In this document: positions 1 to 6,954 of the stretch, piece by piece
How positions within the stretch are numbered: position 1 is the stretch's first letter
Layout of the letters: every line of letters starts with the position of its first letter
NCBI GenBank assembly: GCA_020717935.1
Contig: DYDK01000020.1
Location: forward strand, 1 to 13,398
Source of the DNA: Desulfocapsa sp.
GTDB taxonomy: Bacteria; Desulfobacterota; Desulfobulbia; Desulfobulbales; Desulfocapsaceae
DNA length: 13,398 bases
Direction: 5' to 3'
Translations under genes and position numbers: made by a program
Notes under the pieces: model-generated
What the model saw: the letters and a program-made list of their open reading frames with translations, nothing else
Told to the model about the DNA's origin: nothing
The model's database searches: none

Positions 1-108
1 GTAGATCGTGGCTAATTCATGCCAATTCCACCGAATTGATGAAAGTGAGATAAAAAAACGGGAAACTTCAGATTACCAACTGTTGAGAGTTGTAAATAAA
101 TAGAGGAT

Positions 109-129
109 CAGGGGGAGAAAGCCCCTCTG
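109..129 (-). terminator. Possible terminator of the lemA/TPM operon
   Basis: On the minus strand, just past the stop of the TPM gene at 142, an imperfect hairpin can form with arms at 129-123 and 115-109 (one mismatch, G/C-rich stem, seven-base loop). It is followed by a moderately T-rich stretch (positions 108-95). The T-tract is interrupted, so this is only a plausible intrinsic terminator. Confidence 0.35.
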
Positions 130-141
130 TTCAGAGAAATC

Positions 142-801
142 TTAAGTTGAAAGAATGATATTATCGTGTAGCTCGTTGTTATCATTTCCCTGAATGGGAA
201 AATGCGTTTTCAATAGGTCGCCAATCGTGACAATGGCCTCACAGATAGCCTCGCCAGGCTGCTCCCGTTTGATTCCCTCGGTGACATGATCGATGACAGC
301 CTGCCACTGCCGTTGATCAATACAGGCGTTGATTCCGCTGTCAGCCAACACCCAGGCCTGGCGTTCAAAAATGGAGATGAAGAGGAGAATGCCATTAGCA
401 TCCTTGGTGCGATAGAGTCGTTCCGTAAAAAAATGAGTTATTGCCGCCTTCTGTACTTCGATTTCAACCTGCCTTTTAGTCACAAACAATCGTTTAAGCC
501 AGCTCATCCTGTCAATCAGCCCATAGAAAAGGCTATAGAAAACGGCAAAAAGGACGATGAAAACCCATACATTCTGAGTTCCGAGCCACAATATTCTACC
601 CAGCACCGGCATGAGCAGCAAGGAAACGAAAAGTGCCAGGATACTGGCTCCATATATCATAGGCACGGGGTAGGAGTGACTCTGCGAGACCACCATGGAA
701 ACGATCTCGCCCGAGGTCTGTTTCTCCATCTGTTGAACTGTGGTCGTGATTTTTTCCTGTTCTGCCACACTCAGAAACCGTTGCACCAGTGTTTTCCGCA
801 T
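142..801 (-). CDS. TPM-domain membrane protein
   Basis: This 219-residue protein carries a TPM-type domain (the YgcG/TLP18.3/Psb32 fold) split around a membrane anchor. Residues 1-45 hold the typical start, with the TSGEIV motif near residue 29. Two hydrophobic segments lie at about 48-68 and 76-97. Residues 110-200 hold the second half, with the ERQAWVLADSGI stretch matching the usual strand and turn before the helix. The start is supported by a strong purine-rich ribosome site (GGAGG-like, positions 802-815). It is the last gene of a minus-strand set after lemA and a larger TPM protein, a grouping common in Gram-negative bacteria. The function of the family is not settled; an envelope or membrane-protein maintenance role is usually inferred. 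A 233-base gap holding a palindromic repeat separates it from the preceding gene, so it may also have its own promoter. Confidence 0.8.
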   Translation of the reverse strand: MRKTLVQRFLSVAEQEKITTTVQQMEKQTSGEIVSMVVSQSHSYPVPMIYGASILALFVSLLLMPVLGRILWLGTQNVWVFIVLFAVFYSLFYGLIDRMSWLKRLFVTKRQVEIEVQKAAITHFFTERLYRTKDANGILLFISIFERQAWVLADSGINACIDQRQWQAVIDHVTEGIKREQPGEAICEAIVTIGDLLKTHFPIQGNDNNELHDNIILST

Positions 802-828
802 CTACTCCCTCCCCCCTTTGTTCTTAGG

Positions 829-893
829 GACTCAGAAAATACTGATATACCATCTTCCAGCCCCGATTCGGGTACATCAGTATTTTCCGAGTC
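829..893. repeat. Inverted repeat, 18-bp arms, member of a dispersed motif
   Basis: Arms at 829-846 and 876-893 are inverted copies differing at one base (GACTCAGAAAATACTGAT against GACTCGGAAAATACTGAT). Pairing continues inward through TACC (848-851) and GGTA (871-874). The mismatch becomes a G-U pair in minus-strand RNA. There is no T-tract on either side, so a simple terminator is unlikely. A third copy of the motif lies at 10728-10750. The rest of the gap (894-1034) shows no gene. Confidence 0.7.
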
Positions 894-1034
894 TCTTATT
901 CCAATTTGCTTTCAAGCTAAGGGCCTGTCCACAACTAACCGAAAAGACAAGCAAATGGCGACAAAGCACAAGAAGCACTCTGAGGAGCCATGCAGCGCAA
1001 CCAACGAAAGTGCCAGCTCGAATGCGAGTTGAAA

Positions 1035-1904
1035 TTACCAGCTCCCCGAGGCGCCACCGCCACCAAAACTGCCACCACCACCGCTGAAGCCCCCGGAGCC
1101 TATAAAACCACCGCCATGCCCGCCACCACCGGTTGTGGCCCTGCTGGCGGCAACCAAACCAAAAATGAATCCGGCTATGACAAGCAGAAGCAAAAAACCA
1201 ATCCCACCACCCATTCCCAAGAGCAGAAACCAGAAGGCAGGGGCCAAAATTGCCCCGATACCGCCAGCCAGGAAAGGCCTGCGCGACAAAAGCCGTCCAA
1301 CGACGGTAAAAGCTATCAGGACAAAGAGAAAAATTGCCCCGAAATCCAGACCTTTTCCTTTTCCTTTTTTCGGGCTGGAGGCAATACTGTCTGAGGGCTG
1401 AAACTCTCCTTTCACCGCCGCCATCATCGCCGACAATCCGTCGATCACCCCCTGATCAAAATTGCCATCTTTGAACCGAGGGGTAATGACATCACGGATG
1501 ATCCGACCAGCCACAAGATCAGTGAGTTTCCCCTCCAGGCCATAGCCAACTTCGATACGCAACTTACGATCATTCTTGACGATCAGCAACAGAACACCGT
1601 TATCAAGTCTGGCCTGTCCAATCTTCCATGCCTCTACCACCCGCAGGGAAAAATCCTCCAGCGAATCGCCCGCTAAAGAAGGAATAATCAAGACAACAAT
1701 TTGCGTAGATTCGGCCACCTCAAAGGCACGCAAGACCCCTTCCAATTGCTGGACCGTGGCCGGAGCCAAGACTTCAGCAACATCATTGACCCTTCCTTTC
1801 AGGGGCGGGACTTCTAAAGCCAGCAAGGGAGCGGCAAAAAACAACAACGAAGCCACAACCAGCAACTGGCAGACTCCCCTTGTGCTCATTAAAAGTTTCG
1901 ACAT
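1035..1904 (-). CDS. Secreted TPM-domain (YgcG-like) protein with Gly-rich tail
   Basis: From the ATG at 1904 the product has 289 residues. A signal peptide occupies about residues 1-30 (SKLL start, hydrophobic core LLVVASLLFFAAPLLA). The TPM domain follows at about 38-165, with the recognisable features VNDVAEVL, TQIVVLIIPSL and LRIEVGYGLEGKL. There are then two or three hydrophobic segments and a glycine-rich C-terminus ending in GGGGASGSW, a hallmark of this family. The domain faces the periplasm. A longer reading frame begins at a TTG at 1961 that overlaps the lemA end by 23 bases and has a GA-rich site upstream, but it would put 19 polar residues before the signal peptide, so 1904 is preferred; an ATG at 1889 is a third option. 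It is probably co-transcribed with lemA 35 bases upstream. The molecular role is unproven; some TPM proteins show weak phosphatase activity or act in photosystem II repair. Confidence 0.85.
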   Translation of the reverse strand: MSKLLMSTRGVCQLLVVASLLFFAAPLLALEVPPLKGRVNDVAEVLAPATVQQLEGVLRAFEVAESTQIVVLIIPSLAGDSLEDFSLRVVEAWKIGQARLDNGVLLLIVKNDRKLRIEVGYGLEGKLTDLVAGRIIRDVITPRFKDGNFDQGVIDGLSAMMAAVKGEFQPSDSIASSPKKGKGKGLDFGAIFLFVLIAFTVVGRLLSRRPFLAGGIGAILAPAFWFLLLGMGGGIGFLLLLVIAGFIFGLVAASRATTGGGGHGGGFIGSGGFSGGGGSFGGGGASGSW

Positions 1905-1938
1905 GGGAATGCAGAATTGAGAAAAAATGAGAGACTCA

Positions 1939-2523
1939 TTAAAACGAAACTTTAGGCACAACTTTAGCCCCTTCTTCAGCCTTGAAATACTCTTTTTTGT
2001 CTAAATGAAGGAGGAATTTGTTGGTCAGACTTTCAGGAAATTTACGGATGGAGCCGTTAAACGCCTCCACGGTCTCATTATATCGCTGACGGGCCACATT
2101 GATGCGATTTTCCGTTCCTTCAAGTTGGTTTTGCAGATCAAGAAAACCCTGATTGGCTTTCAGGTCAGGATATTTTTCCACTACCACCATCAAACGGGAC
2201 AGGGCCGAGGACAATTCGCTCTGACTCTCCTGAAGATGCTGCATAGCGGCCGGATTACTGAGATCAGCCGGAGACATCTGGATGGAGCTTGCCTTGGCCC
2301 TGGCCTCAATCACCTTCTGCAGGGTTTCTTGTTCGTGCTGGGCATAACCCTTGACCGTAGCCACCAGATTGGGAATCAGATCAGCACGGCGCTGGAGGGT
2401 AGATTCAATATCACTCCAGGCTTTAAAAACTGTCTCCTCCTTGGTCTGCAAAGAATTGTAACCACAGCTGGAAAGAAAAAAAGCCACGACGAGCAAACTT
2501 GCATAATAAAGAAAGTGTTTCAT
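1939..2523 (-). CDS. lemA: LemA family lipoprotein
   Basis: This 194-residue protein has a lipoprotein signal peptide with lipobox LSSC (Cys20). After cleavage the lipidated Cys would anchor the protein in the membrane. The body is largely alpha-helical and carries the family signatures: the [20 protein letters not shown] block at about 35-54, then helices containing ARAKASS and [17 protein letters not shown], and the C-terminal [17 protein letters not shown] block, where LemA proteins are best conserved. The length matches the family. It is the first gene of the minus-strand set and sits upstream of two TPM proteins, the usual LemA partnership. Its biochemical function is unknown. The start at 2523 follows an AAGAGGT-like ribosome site (revcomp of 2526-2534). 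Confidence 0.93.
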   Translation of the reverse strand: MKHFLYYASLLVVAFFLSSCGYNSLQTKEETVFKAWSDIESTLQRRADLIPNLVATVKGYAQHEQETLQKVIEARAKASSIQMSPADLSNPAAMQHLQESQSELSSALSRLMVVVEKYPDLKANQGFLDLQNQLEGTENRINVARQRYNETVEAFNGSIRKFPESLTNKFLLHLDKKEYFKAEEGAKVVPKVSF

Positions 2524-2707
2524 ACAAACCTCTTAAAAATGAGAGAAGAATAGAAGCGCCACGAGTCGAAGAACATAGTGCCACAGAACAGTATCTGCCT
2601 CTTTTTCATTTACCATGAACAGTTGAGAATCTTTTTTGGCATATTACCACAATCTGTTTTCTGTATTCAACTTTTAACTTGAGTCAAGCAGAGGGCAGCC
2701 CATTATC

Positions 2708-2736
2708 TTGACAAGAAAAGCGTTTACGAGTAATGA
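2708..2736 (+). promoter_or_regulatory. Candidate promoter for the cobalamin-controlled operon
   Basis: A perfect -35 hexamer TTGACA (2708-2713) is followed after 17 bases by TAATGA (2731-2736), a poor -10. The position, just before the riboswitch begins at 2747, fits a promoter whose transcript starts within or next to the aptamer. The weak -10 keeps confidence low. Confidence 0.3.
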
Positions 2737-2746
2737 GTGGTAAAAA

Positions 2747-2937
2747 TTCAGGTACCCAAAGGATGTGTTCGTATTTTTTATCAAGCGCATCTTTTCGGGT
2801 TGAAAAGGGAACTTCGTGCAAATCGAAGACGGGCCCGCCGCTGTAACCGGGGACAAATTCCGCAAAAAGCCACTGTCTCAAACCAAGATGGGAAGGTGCG
2901 GATGCGAACGATCCGGAAGTCAGAAGACCTGCCTGAA
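2747..2937 (+). ncRNA. Cobalamin (B12) riboswitch aptamer
   Basis: All major sequence blocks of the cobalamin riboswitch are present in order. P1 is formed by TTCAGG (2747-2752) with CCTGAA (2932-2937). The TGAAAAGGGAA block lies at about 2800-2812. GTGCAAATC and then ACGGGCCCGCCGCTGTAA (2829-2846) follow. GCCACTG is at 2869-2875, GGGAAGG is near 2890-2896, and the B12-box end AAGTCAGAAGACCTGCC is at 2917-2933. A short internal helix CGGAT (2899-2903) with ATCCG (2911-2915) sits before the last block. Such elements bind adenosyl- or other cobalamins and normally switch biosynthesis or transport genes off when B12 is plentiful. The five genes behind it fit this. Confidence 0.97.
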
Positions 2938-2998
2938 TAAGAGTGGAATGGCCTCGTGGACAGAGTGCATTCCTATGATTTTGGATATGAAGGGAGAT

Positions 2999-3039
2999 CC
3001 CGGATCGATGTGTATCATTGGTCCGGGTTTCTTTATTTT
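2999..3039 (+). terminator. Riboswitch-controlled intrinsic terminator
   Basis: The arms CCCGGATCGATG (2999-3010) and CATTGGTCCGGG (3016-3027) form a 12-bp stem (two G-U pairs) around a five-base loop. The stem is followed at once by the T-rich run TTTCTTTATTTT (3028-3039). This is a standard intrinsic terminator 31 bases before the cbiK start codon. Its 5' arm contains CCGGATCG (3000-3007), perfectly complementary to CGATCCGG (2909-2916) in the aptamer, which supplies an antiterminator. Confidence 0.85.
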
Positions 3040-3049
3040 CCCGGACCAA
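3018..3049 (+). promoter_or_regulatory. Second hairpin, mutually exclusive with the terminator
   Basis: A perfect 10-bp inverted repeat TTGGTCCGGG (3018-3027) / CCCGGACCAA (3040-3049) encloses the T-rich run. It reuses the 3' arm of the terminator, so the two structures cannot coexist. It ends six bases before the GGAAGGGG ribosome site at 3056-3063, leaving that site free. It may stabilise the read-through state or the mRNA 5' end; this role is inferred. Confidence 0.7.
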
Positions 3050-3069
3050 AGTATGGAAGGGGAAACGAC

Positions 3070-4092
3070 ATGGGAAAAGGAATAAAAAATGATGTGAAAA
3101 AAAGGACGCGGCAGGTAAGCAGGCTCTCAATCCTGGCACTCCTCTGCCTTTTTCTGCTCCCGGCATCTCTCTGGGGGCAGGAGCACAACAAAAAAACAAC
3201 GCAGGCTGTGGTAATTGCCGCCTTCGGTACCACCGTTCCCGAAGCCTTGCCTGGCATCCTCAATATCAGAGACCGGATTGCGCAACGCTATCCCCATACC
3301 GAGATCCGCATTGCCTTCACCTCCAACATGATCCGTGGCATCTGGCATAAACGCCAGCGTGATCCGGATTACAGCAAGACACATCCTGCAGTTCCTCAAG
3401 ATATTCTCAGCGTCCAAGGGCCCCTGGCCACCATTGCCACGCTCCAGGATGAAGGTTTTACCACCATTCTGGTTCAACCTACCCATGTTGCACTGGGGGA
3501 GGAATATCTTGACCTGGTGGCCTGTGTGCAAGGACTGAGCAGCATCCGTACCATCAAAGAGAAGAATCAGCCCTTCAAAAAACTGGTGGTCGGTCGTCCG
3601 GCTTTAGGCGCCATGGGAGACAGTCATCCCTATCCTCAGGATATTGAACTGGTGGCCAAGGCCTTACGAGCTGATACCACTCAGGCAACCACGATTGGCA
3701 GTACTTTGGTCTATATGGGACACGGCAATGATTATTTCCCATCGGGCGGCTCGTATCTCCAGTTTGCCGACACCATGAACCACATATATCCAGAGGTAAA
3801 GACCCACATCGGCACCGTCGAAGGATTTCCCAGCCTTGAACTTGTCATGGAGCAGCTCAGAAAAGACAAGGTGCAGAAGGTGCTGTTAAAGCCCTTCCTG
3901 ACTGTGGCTGGCGACCATGCCCAGAATGATATGGCAGGGCCCGAGGCCGATTCCTGGAAATCGCTCTTAACCAAAGAGGGATTTGAAGTGTCCATCGTCA
4001 TGCAGGGCCTGGGCGAAATGGACAGCTTTGCCGATGTCTTTGTTCATCATCTGGATGAGCTGGCACACGACCATGGGGTCCAATTAGAGTGA
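3070..4092 (+). CDS. cbiK: Exported anaerobic cobalt chelatase CbiK
   Basis: CbiK inserts Co2+ into sirohydrochlorin in the oxygen-independent cobalamin pathway. This 340-residue protein has the family order of motifs: AFGTT (51-55), IAFTSNMIR (81-89), QPTHVALGEEY (136-146), VYMGHG (214-219), VEGFPSL (250-256) and TVAGDHAQNDMAG (278-290). By alignment with Salmonella CbiK from memory, His218 and His283 correspond to catalytic His145 and His207, and Glu145 to Glu89. The N-terminus is a signal peptide (basic 1-18, hydrophobic 19-34, cleavage probably after Gly36), which cytoplasmic CbiK lacks and the periplasmic CbiK(P) of Desulfovibrio vulgaris has. The ATG at 3070 is chosen for the GGAAGGGG site at 3056-3063; an in-frame ATG-less extension to 2956 would run through the terminator. 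First gene of the riboswitch operon; its end overlaps the permease start. Confidence 0.95.
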   Translation: MGKGIKNDVKKRTRQVSRLSILALLCLFLLPASLWGQEHNKKTTQAVVIAAFGTTVPEALPGILNIRDRIAQRYPHTEIRIAFTSNMIRGIWHKRQRDPDYSKTHPAVPQDILSVQGPLATIATLQDEGFTTILVQPTHVALGEEYLDLVACVQGLSSIRTIKEKNQPFKKLVVGRPALGAMGDSHPYPQDIELVAKALRADTTQATTIGSTLVYMGHGNDYFPSGGSYLQFADTMNHIYPEVKTHIGTVEGFPSLELVMEQLRKDKVQKVLLKPFLTVAGDHAQNDMAGPEADSWKSLLTKEGFEVSIVMQGLGEMDSFADVFVHHLDELAHDHGVQLE

Positions 4093-5159
4093 TGGTCGTT
4101 GAAAACACGCATAGCCTGAAACACAGCCCTCGCAAAGGCGGCCATAGCGCCCTGATGTTCCTAGGCCTGTTTCTTTTGACGGCGGTTATCATGGCCACGG
4201 GCATGGGATTTCTCACCATCACCCCTTGGGAAGTTATTGAGGTAGTATGGGCAAGAATCAGCGGCACCCCGCTGAATCCAGCCATGAATCCATCCTTTCC
4301 CTTTGTGGTCATGGAGGTTCGACTGCCACGCATCCTGGCAGCGGCCCTTGTTGGCGGAGGTTTGGCAATGGCTGGAGCGGTGTTTCAGTCCATCCTCCTT
4401 AATCCCCTTGCCGATCCTTACACCCTGGGTGTCTCATCCGGTGCGGCCTTTGGAGCCTCACTGGCACTGGTGCTGGGCATCTTCGGAATCACTATTCCCG
4501 CCTTTTTTTCCGTGCCACTCTTTGCCTTTATAGGGGCCATGACCACCCTGGCCGCCGTCTTTTTTCTGGCCGCTCCCGATGGCAGGTTGTCCTCCAATAC
4601 CTTGATTCTCTCAGGGGTTATTGTGGCGGCCATTCTCTCAGCGGGAATCGGCTTTATCAAGTATCTGGCTGATGAGCAGGTGGGGGTCATTATTTTCTGG
4701 CTGATGGGGAGTTTTGTGGGAAGAACCTGGTCGGATGTCCTCCTGCTGGCCGCTTTTACCCTGCCCTGCCTGCTAGTGATGCTCTATTTTGCCCGCGATC
4801 TCAATGTTCTGGCCCTGGGTGGACGCATGGCCGATTCCCTGGGCGTTAACAGCCGCCAGGTCAAGAAGACCCTGCTCTTCTCAGCCTCACTGTTGACGGC
4901 GATTTGTGTTTCGGTCTCTGGAATCATTGGTTTTGTGGGCCTGATCATCCCCCATCTTCTCCGCCTGTTGCTGGGGCCGGATAATCGTTTACTGATTCCG
5001 GCCTGTTTTTTTGGAGGAGGAATTCTCCTGCTGACCGCAGATACCATCACCCGGGCCTGGCTCCCCACAGAGCTCCCCATCGGGGTGCTCACCTCATTGA
5101 TTGGCGGCCCGTTTTTCTGCCTTATTTTTCGTCGTAGGCAATTAGGACAACGGGTATGA
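4092..5159 (+). CDS. FecCD/BtuC-type ABC importer permease
   Basis: This 355-residue polytopic protein belongs to the vitamin B12/ferric siderophore/haem permease family and should have about ten membrane helices. Diagnostic stretches are RLPRILAAALVGGGLAMAGA with FQSILLNPLADPYTLGVSSG shortly after it, GRMADSLGVN in the middle, the coupling-helix region SGIIGFVGLIIPHLLRLLLG, and the C-terminal ELPIGVLTSLIGGPFF. It would pair with the ATPase and binding protein encoded next to it. The ATG at 4092 shares its first base with the cbiK stop codon (TGATG); a GTG at 4089 is an alternative. Such coupling indicates translational linkage. The substrate cannot be read from sequence: cobalamin, a cobalt or iron chelate, haem or another tetrapyrrole are all possible. 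The riboswitch and flanking cbiK and cbiL favour a cobalt or corrinoid-related cargo. Confidence 0.93.
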   Translation: MVVENTHSLKHSPRKGGHSALMFLGLFLLTAVIMATGMGFLTITPWEVIEVVWARISGTPLNPAMNPSFPFVVMEVRLPRILAAALVGGGLAMAGAVFQSILLNPLADPYTLGVSSGAAFGASLALVLGIFGITIPAFFSVPLFAFIGAMTTLAAVFFLAAPDGRLSSNTLILSGVIVAAILSAGIGFIKYLADEQVGVIIFWLMGSFVGRTWSDVLLLAAFTLPCLLVMLYFARDLNVLALGGRMADSLGVNSRQVKKTLLFSASLLTAICVSVSGIIGFVGLIIPHLLRLLLGPDNRLLIPACFFGGGILLLTADTITRAWLPTELPIGVLTSLIGGPFFCLIFRRRQLGQRV

Positions 5160-5983
5160 GCGCATCTCCACCCCCCCCGAGGTTGTCGCCACACTCGCCG
5201 CAGCTCTTTGCCATGAGCTGCGGCTGCTTTGCTTACCATGCAGGCAGTGGCGGCAATGTCCTGCACCATATTGATCTCCACATCACTCCGGGCCAGATGT
5301 ATGGACTGATTGGCCCCAATGGCAGTGGCAAGTCCACCCTGCTTGACCTGTTGACTGCCACTCGTTTTTTACAACGAGGCCAGCTTCTCTTTCAAGGGAG
5401 GGCCATAAACGATGTGAGCAAAAAGGAGTTAGCCACCAGAATTGCCCTGGTGCCGCAACAATTCGCCACCGGCTTTGATTTCACCGTAGCCGAACTCGTG
5501 CTCATGGGTCGTTACCCCCATATCCCCAGATTCCAAAGTCCGACGAGCCATGATTATGACCTGCTGGAAGCGGCCATGCGGGCCATGCAGATTGACCATC
5601 TCTCTCACCGCCTGCTCAGTGATCTCTCCGGCGGCGAAAAACAACGGGTGGTGGTAGCCCGTGCCCTGGCCCAGGATACCGAGGTGTTGGTCCTTGATGA
5701 GGCCACTGCCAGCCTTGACATTCATCATACCATTGAAATTATGCGAGTTGTTCGCAACTTAGTCTCCAGCCAGGGACGAACGGTCATTGCTGCCATCCAC
5801 GATCTGAATCTGGCCGCCGCCTTTTGCGATCAGATCATTGTCCTGAAAGAAGGTCGAGTCTATCGGGTGGGGACGGTGGTTGAGACCCTGACCCCACAAC
5901 TCCTCGCAGATGTTTTTTCGGTGCAGGCCCAGGTGCAGGGAGGAAGCCATGGACATTCTCTGCGGATTCATTACTCGTTATAA
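5156..5983 (+). CDS. FepC/BtuD-type ABC importer ATPase
   Basis: A 275-residue ABC ATPase with all catalytic motifs: Walker A GPNGSGKST (53-61), Q-loop around Gln101-102, signature LSGGEKQR (157-164), Walker B VLVLDE (177-182), D-loop SLD (186-188) and switch His215. The ALVPQQ and TVAELVLMGRYPH stretches are typical of the B12/siderophore/haem importer group. It powers the permease upstream, whose stop codon it overlaps by four bases (ATGA). The first 19 residues are a proline-rich lead encoded partly by a run of eight C (5171-5178) and are unlike the family, which usually starts directly at the strand before the nucleotide-binding core. A start at Met20 (5213) is therefore possible. Confidence 0.93.
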   Translation: MSASPPPPRLSPHSPQLFAMSCGCFAYHAGSGGNVLHHIDLHITPGQMYGLIGPNGSGKSTLLDLLTATRFLQRGQLLFQGRAINDVSKKELATRIALVPQQFATGFDFTVAELVLMGRYPHIPRFQSPTSHDYDLLEAAMRAMQIDHLSHRLLSDLSGGEKQRVVVARALAQDTEVLVLDEATASLDIHHTIEIMRVVRNLVSSQGRTVIAAIHDLNLAAAFCDQIIVLKEGRVYRVGTVVETLTPQLLADVFSVQAQVQGGSHGHSLRIHYSL

Positions 5984-6001
5984 GTTGTTTATGAGACCTT
6001 G

Positions 6002-6910
6002 ATGAATACGAATCGTTTTTTTGTATCCTTTATTTTCCTTTTGCTCTTAGGCCACTCTTCCTCAGGACTGAGCGCTGCCCTGACCGATCAGGACGGTGTC
6101 CTTCTGCCAACAGGCACATCCGGTAAACGCATTATTTCTCTCTATCCAGCCCATACTGAAAATCTGCTGTCCCTGGGCCTGCAAGCGGAACTCATCGGGA
6201 TTGCCAATGGTGATGATGACCCCGCCGTAGCCGGAAAAGAACGGTTTTCCGCCCAGGATACCCCCGAGAAATTCATTGCCGCCGCACCTGATCTCATCCT
6301 CATTCGCCCGATGATCAGCCATGCCCATCCGCACCTGATCAGCCAATTGCAAAAAACAGGCATTGCCGTTGTTTCCCTGCAAGCAGCCAGCATTGATGAA
6401 ATATATGAATATTGGCAGACCTTAGGAACATTGACCGGTAGAGAGGAAGCGGCAACGGCCATGATTCAAAAATTCAAGGCGGAACTTGCAACCCTCCATC
6501 AGCTTCGAGACACGATTCCAGCCGAAAAATGGCCCCGGGTCTATTTTGAATCCATCCATGACAAGATGAAAACCTTTGCCCCCTCCTCCATTGCCGTCTT
6601 TGTCCTTGCAAGTGCGGGTGGAATCAATGCCGCCGCCGATGCAGCAGCGAGAAACTCCACCAATATCGCAGAGTATGGCAAAGAGCGCATTCTGGCCAAG
6701 GCGGCCGAGATTGATGTATATCTTGCCCAGCAGGGGCAGATGAACCAAGTGAGCAAGGAGATGATAACGATGGAACCAGGGTTCCAGGCGATAAAGGCGG
6801 TCAGGGAGGGGCGAATCTATCTTGTTGATGAAGAGCTGGTTTCTCGTCCCACCATGCGACTGCTGGAGGGAGTCAGGAAGGTTCGGGATCTGTTGTATCA
6901 AAAAAAATAG
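6002..6910 (+). CDS. Periplasmic metal-chelate/cobalamin-type binding protein
   Basis: This is a 302-residue class III solute-binding protein (Peripl_BP_2, BtuF/FepB/HmuT-like). A signal peptide covers about residues 1-27 (FFVSFIFLLLLGHSSSGLSA). The first lobe begins with the characteristic RIISLYPAHTENLLSLGL block, and PDLILIRPMI marks the inter-lobe strand. A long central helix follows, and the second lobe ends with GFQAIKAVREGRIYLVD, the usual C-terminal signature. It would capture the cargo in the periplasm and deliver it to the permease. The start is the ATG at 6002; a TTG directly before it is in frame. It begins 18 bases after the ATPase stop, so it belongs to the same operon. Which ligand it binds is not evident. 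Confidence 0.9.
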   Translation: MNTNRFFVSFIFLLLLGHSSSGLSAALTDQDGVLLPTGTSGKRIISLYPAHTENLLSLGLQAELIGIANGDDDPAVAGKERFSAQDTPEKFIAAAPDLILIRPMISHAHPHLISQLQKTGIAVVSLQAASIDEIYEYWQTLGTLTGREEAATAMIQKFKAELATLHQLRDTIPAEKWPRVYFESIHDKMKTFAPSSIAVFVLASAGGINAAADAAARNSTNIAEYGKERILAKAAEIDVYLAQQGQMNQVSKEMITMEPGFQAIKAVREGRIYLVDEELVSRPTMRLLEGVRKVRDLLYQKK

Positions 6911-6954
6911 GAACGAAACTGTTTTTTACCAAAATTCTACCACTCTATTCTGTT

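Noticed and set aside
286..1032. Plus-strand reading frame of 248 codons
   Set aside because: It lies antisense to the TPM gene and the repeat region, and its translation shows no recognisable domain; the minus-strand gene explains the frame.
901..1034. IS remnant suggested by GGGCCTGTCC near 922
   Set aside because: No matching inverted end, no transposase frame and no second copy in the window.
2956..3069. Upstream extension of CbiK
   Set aside because: It would pass through the riboswitch terminator and place 38 residues before the signal peptide; the ATG at 3070 has a strong ribosome site.
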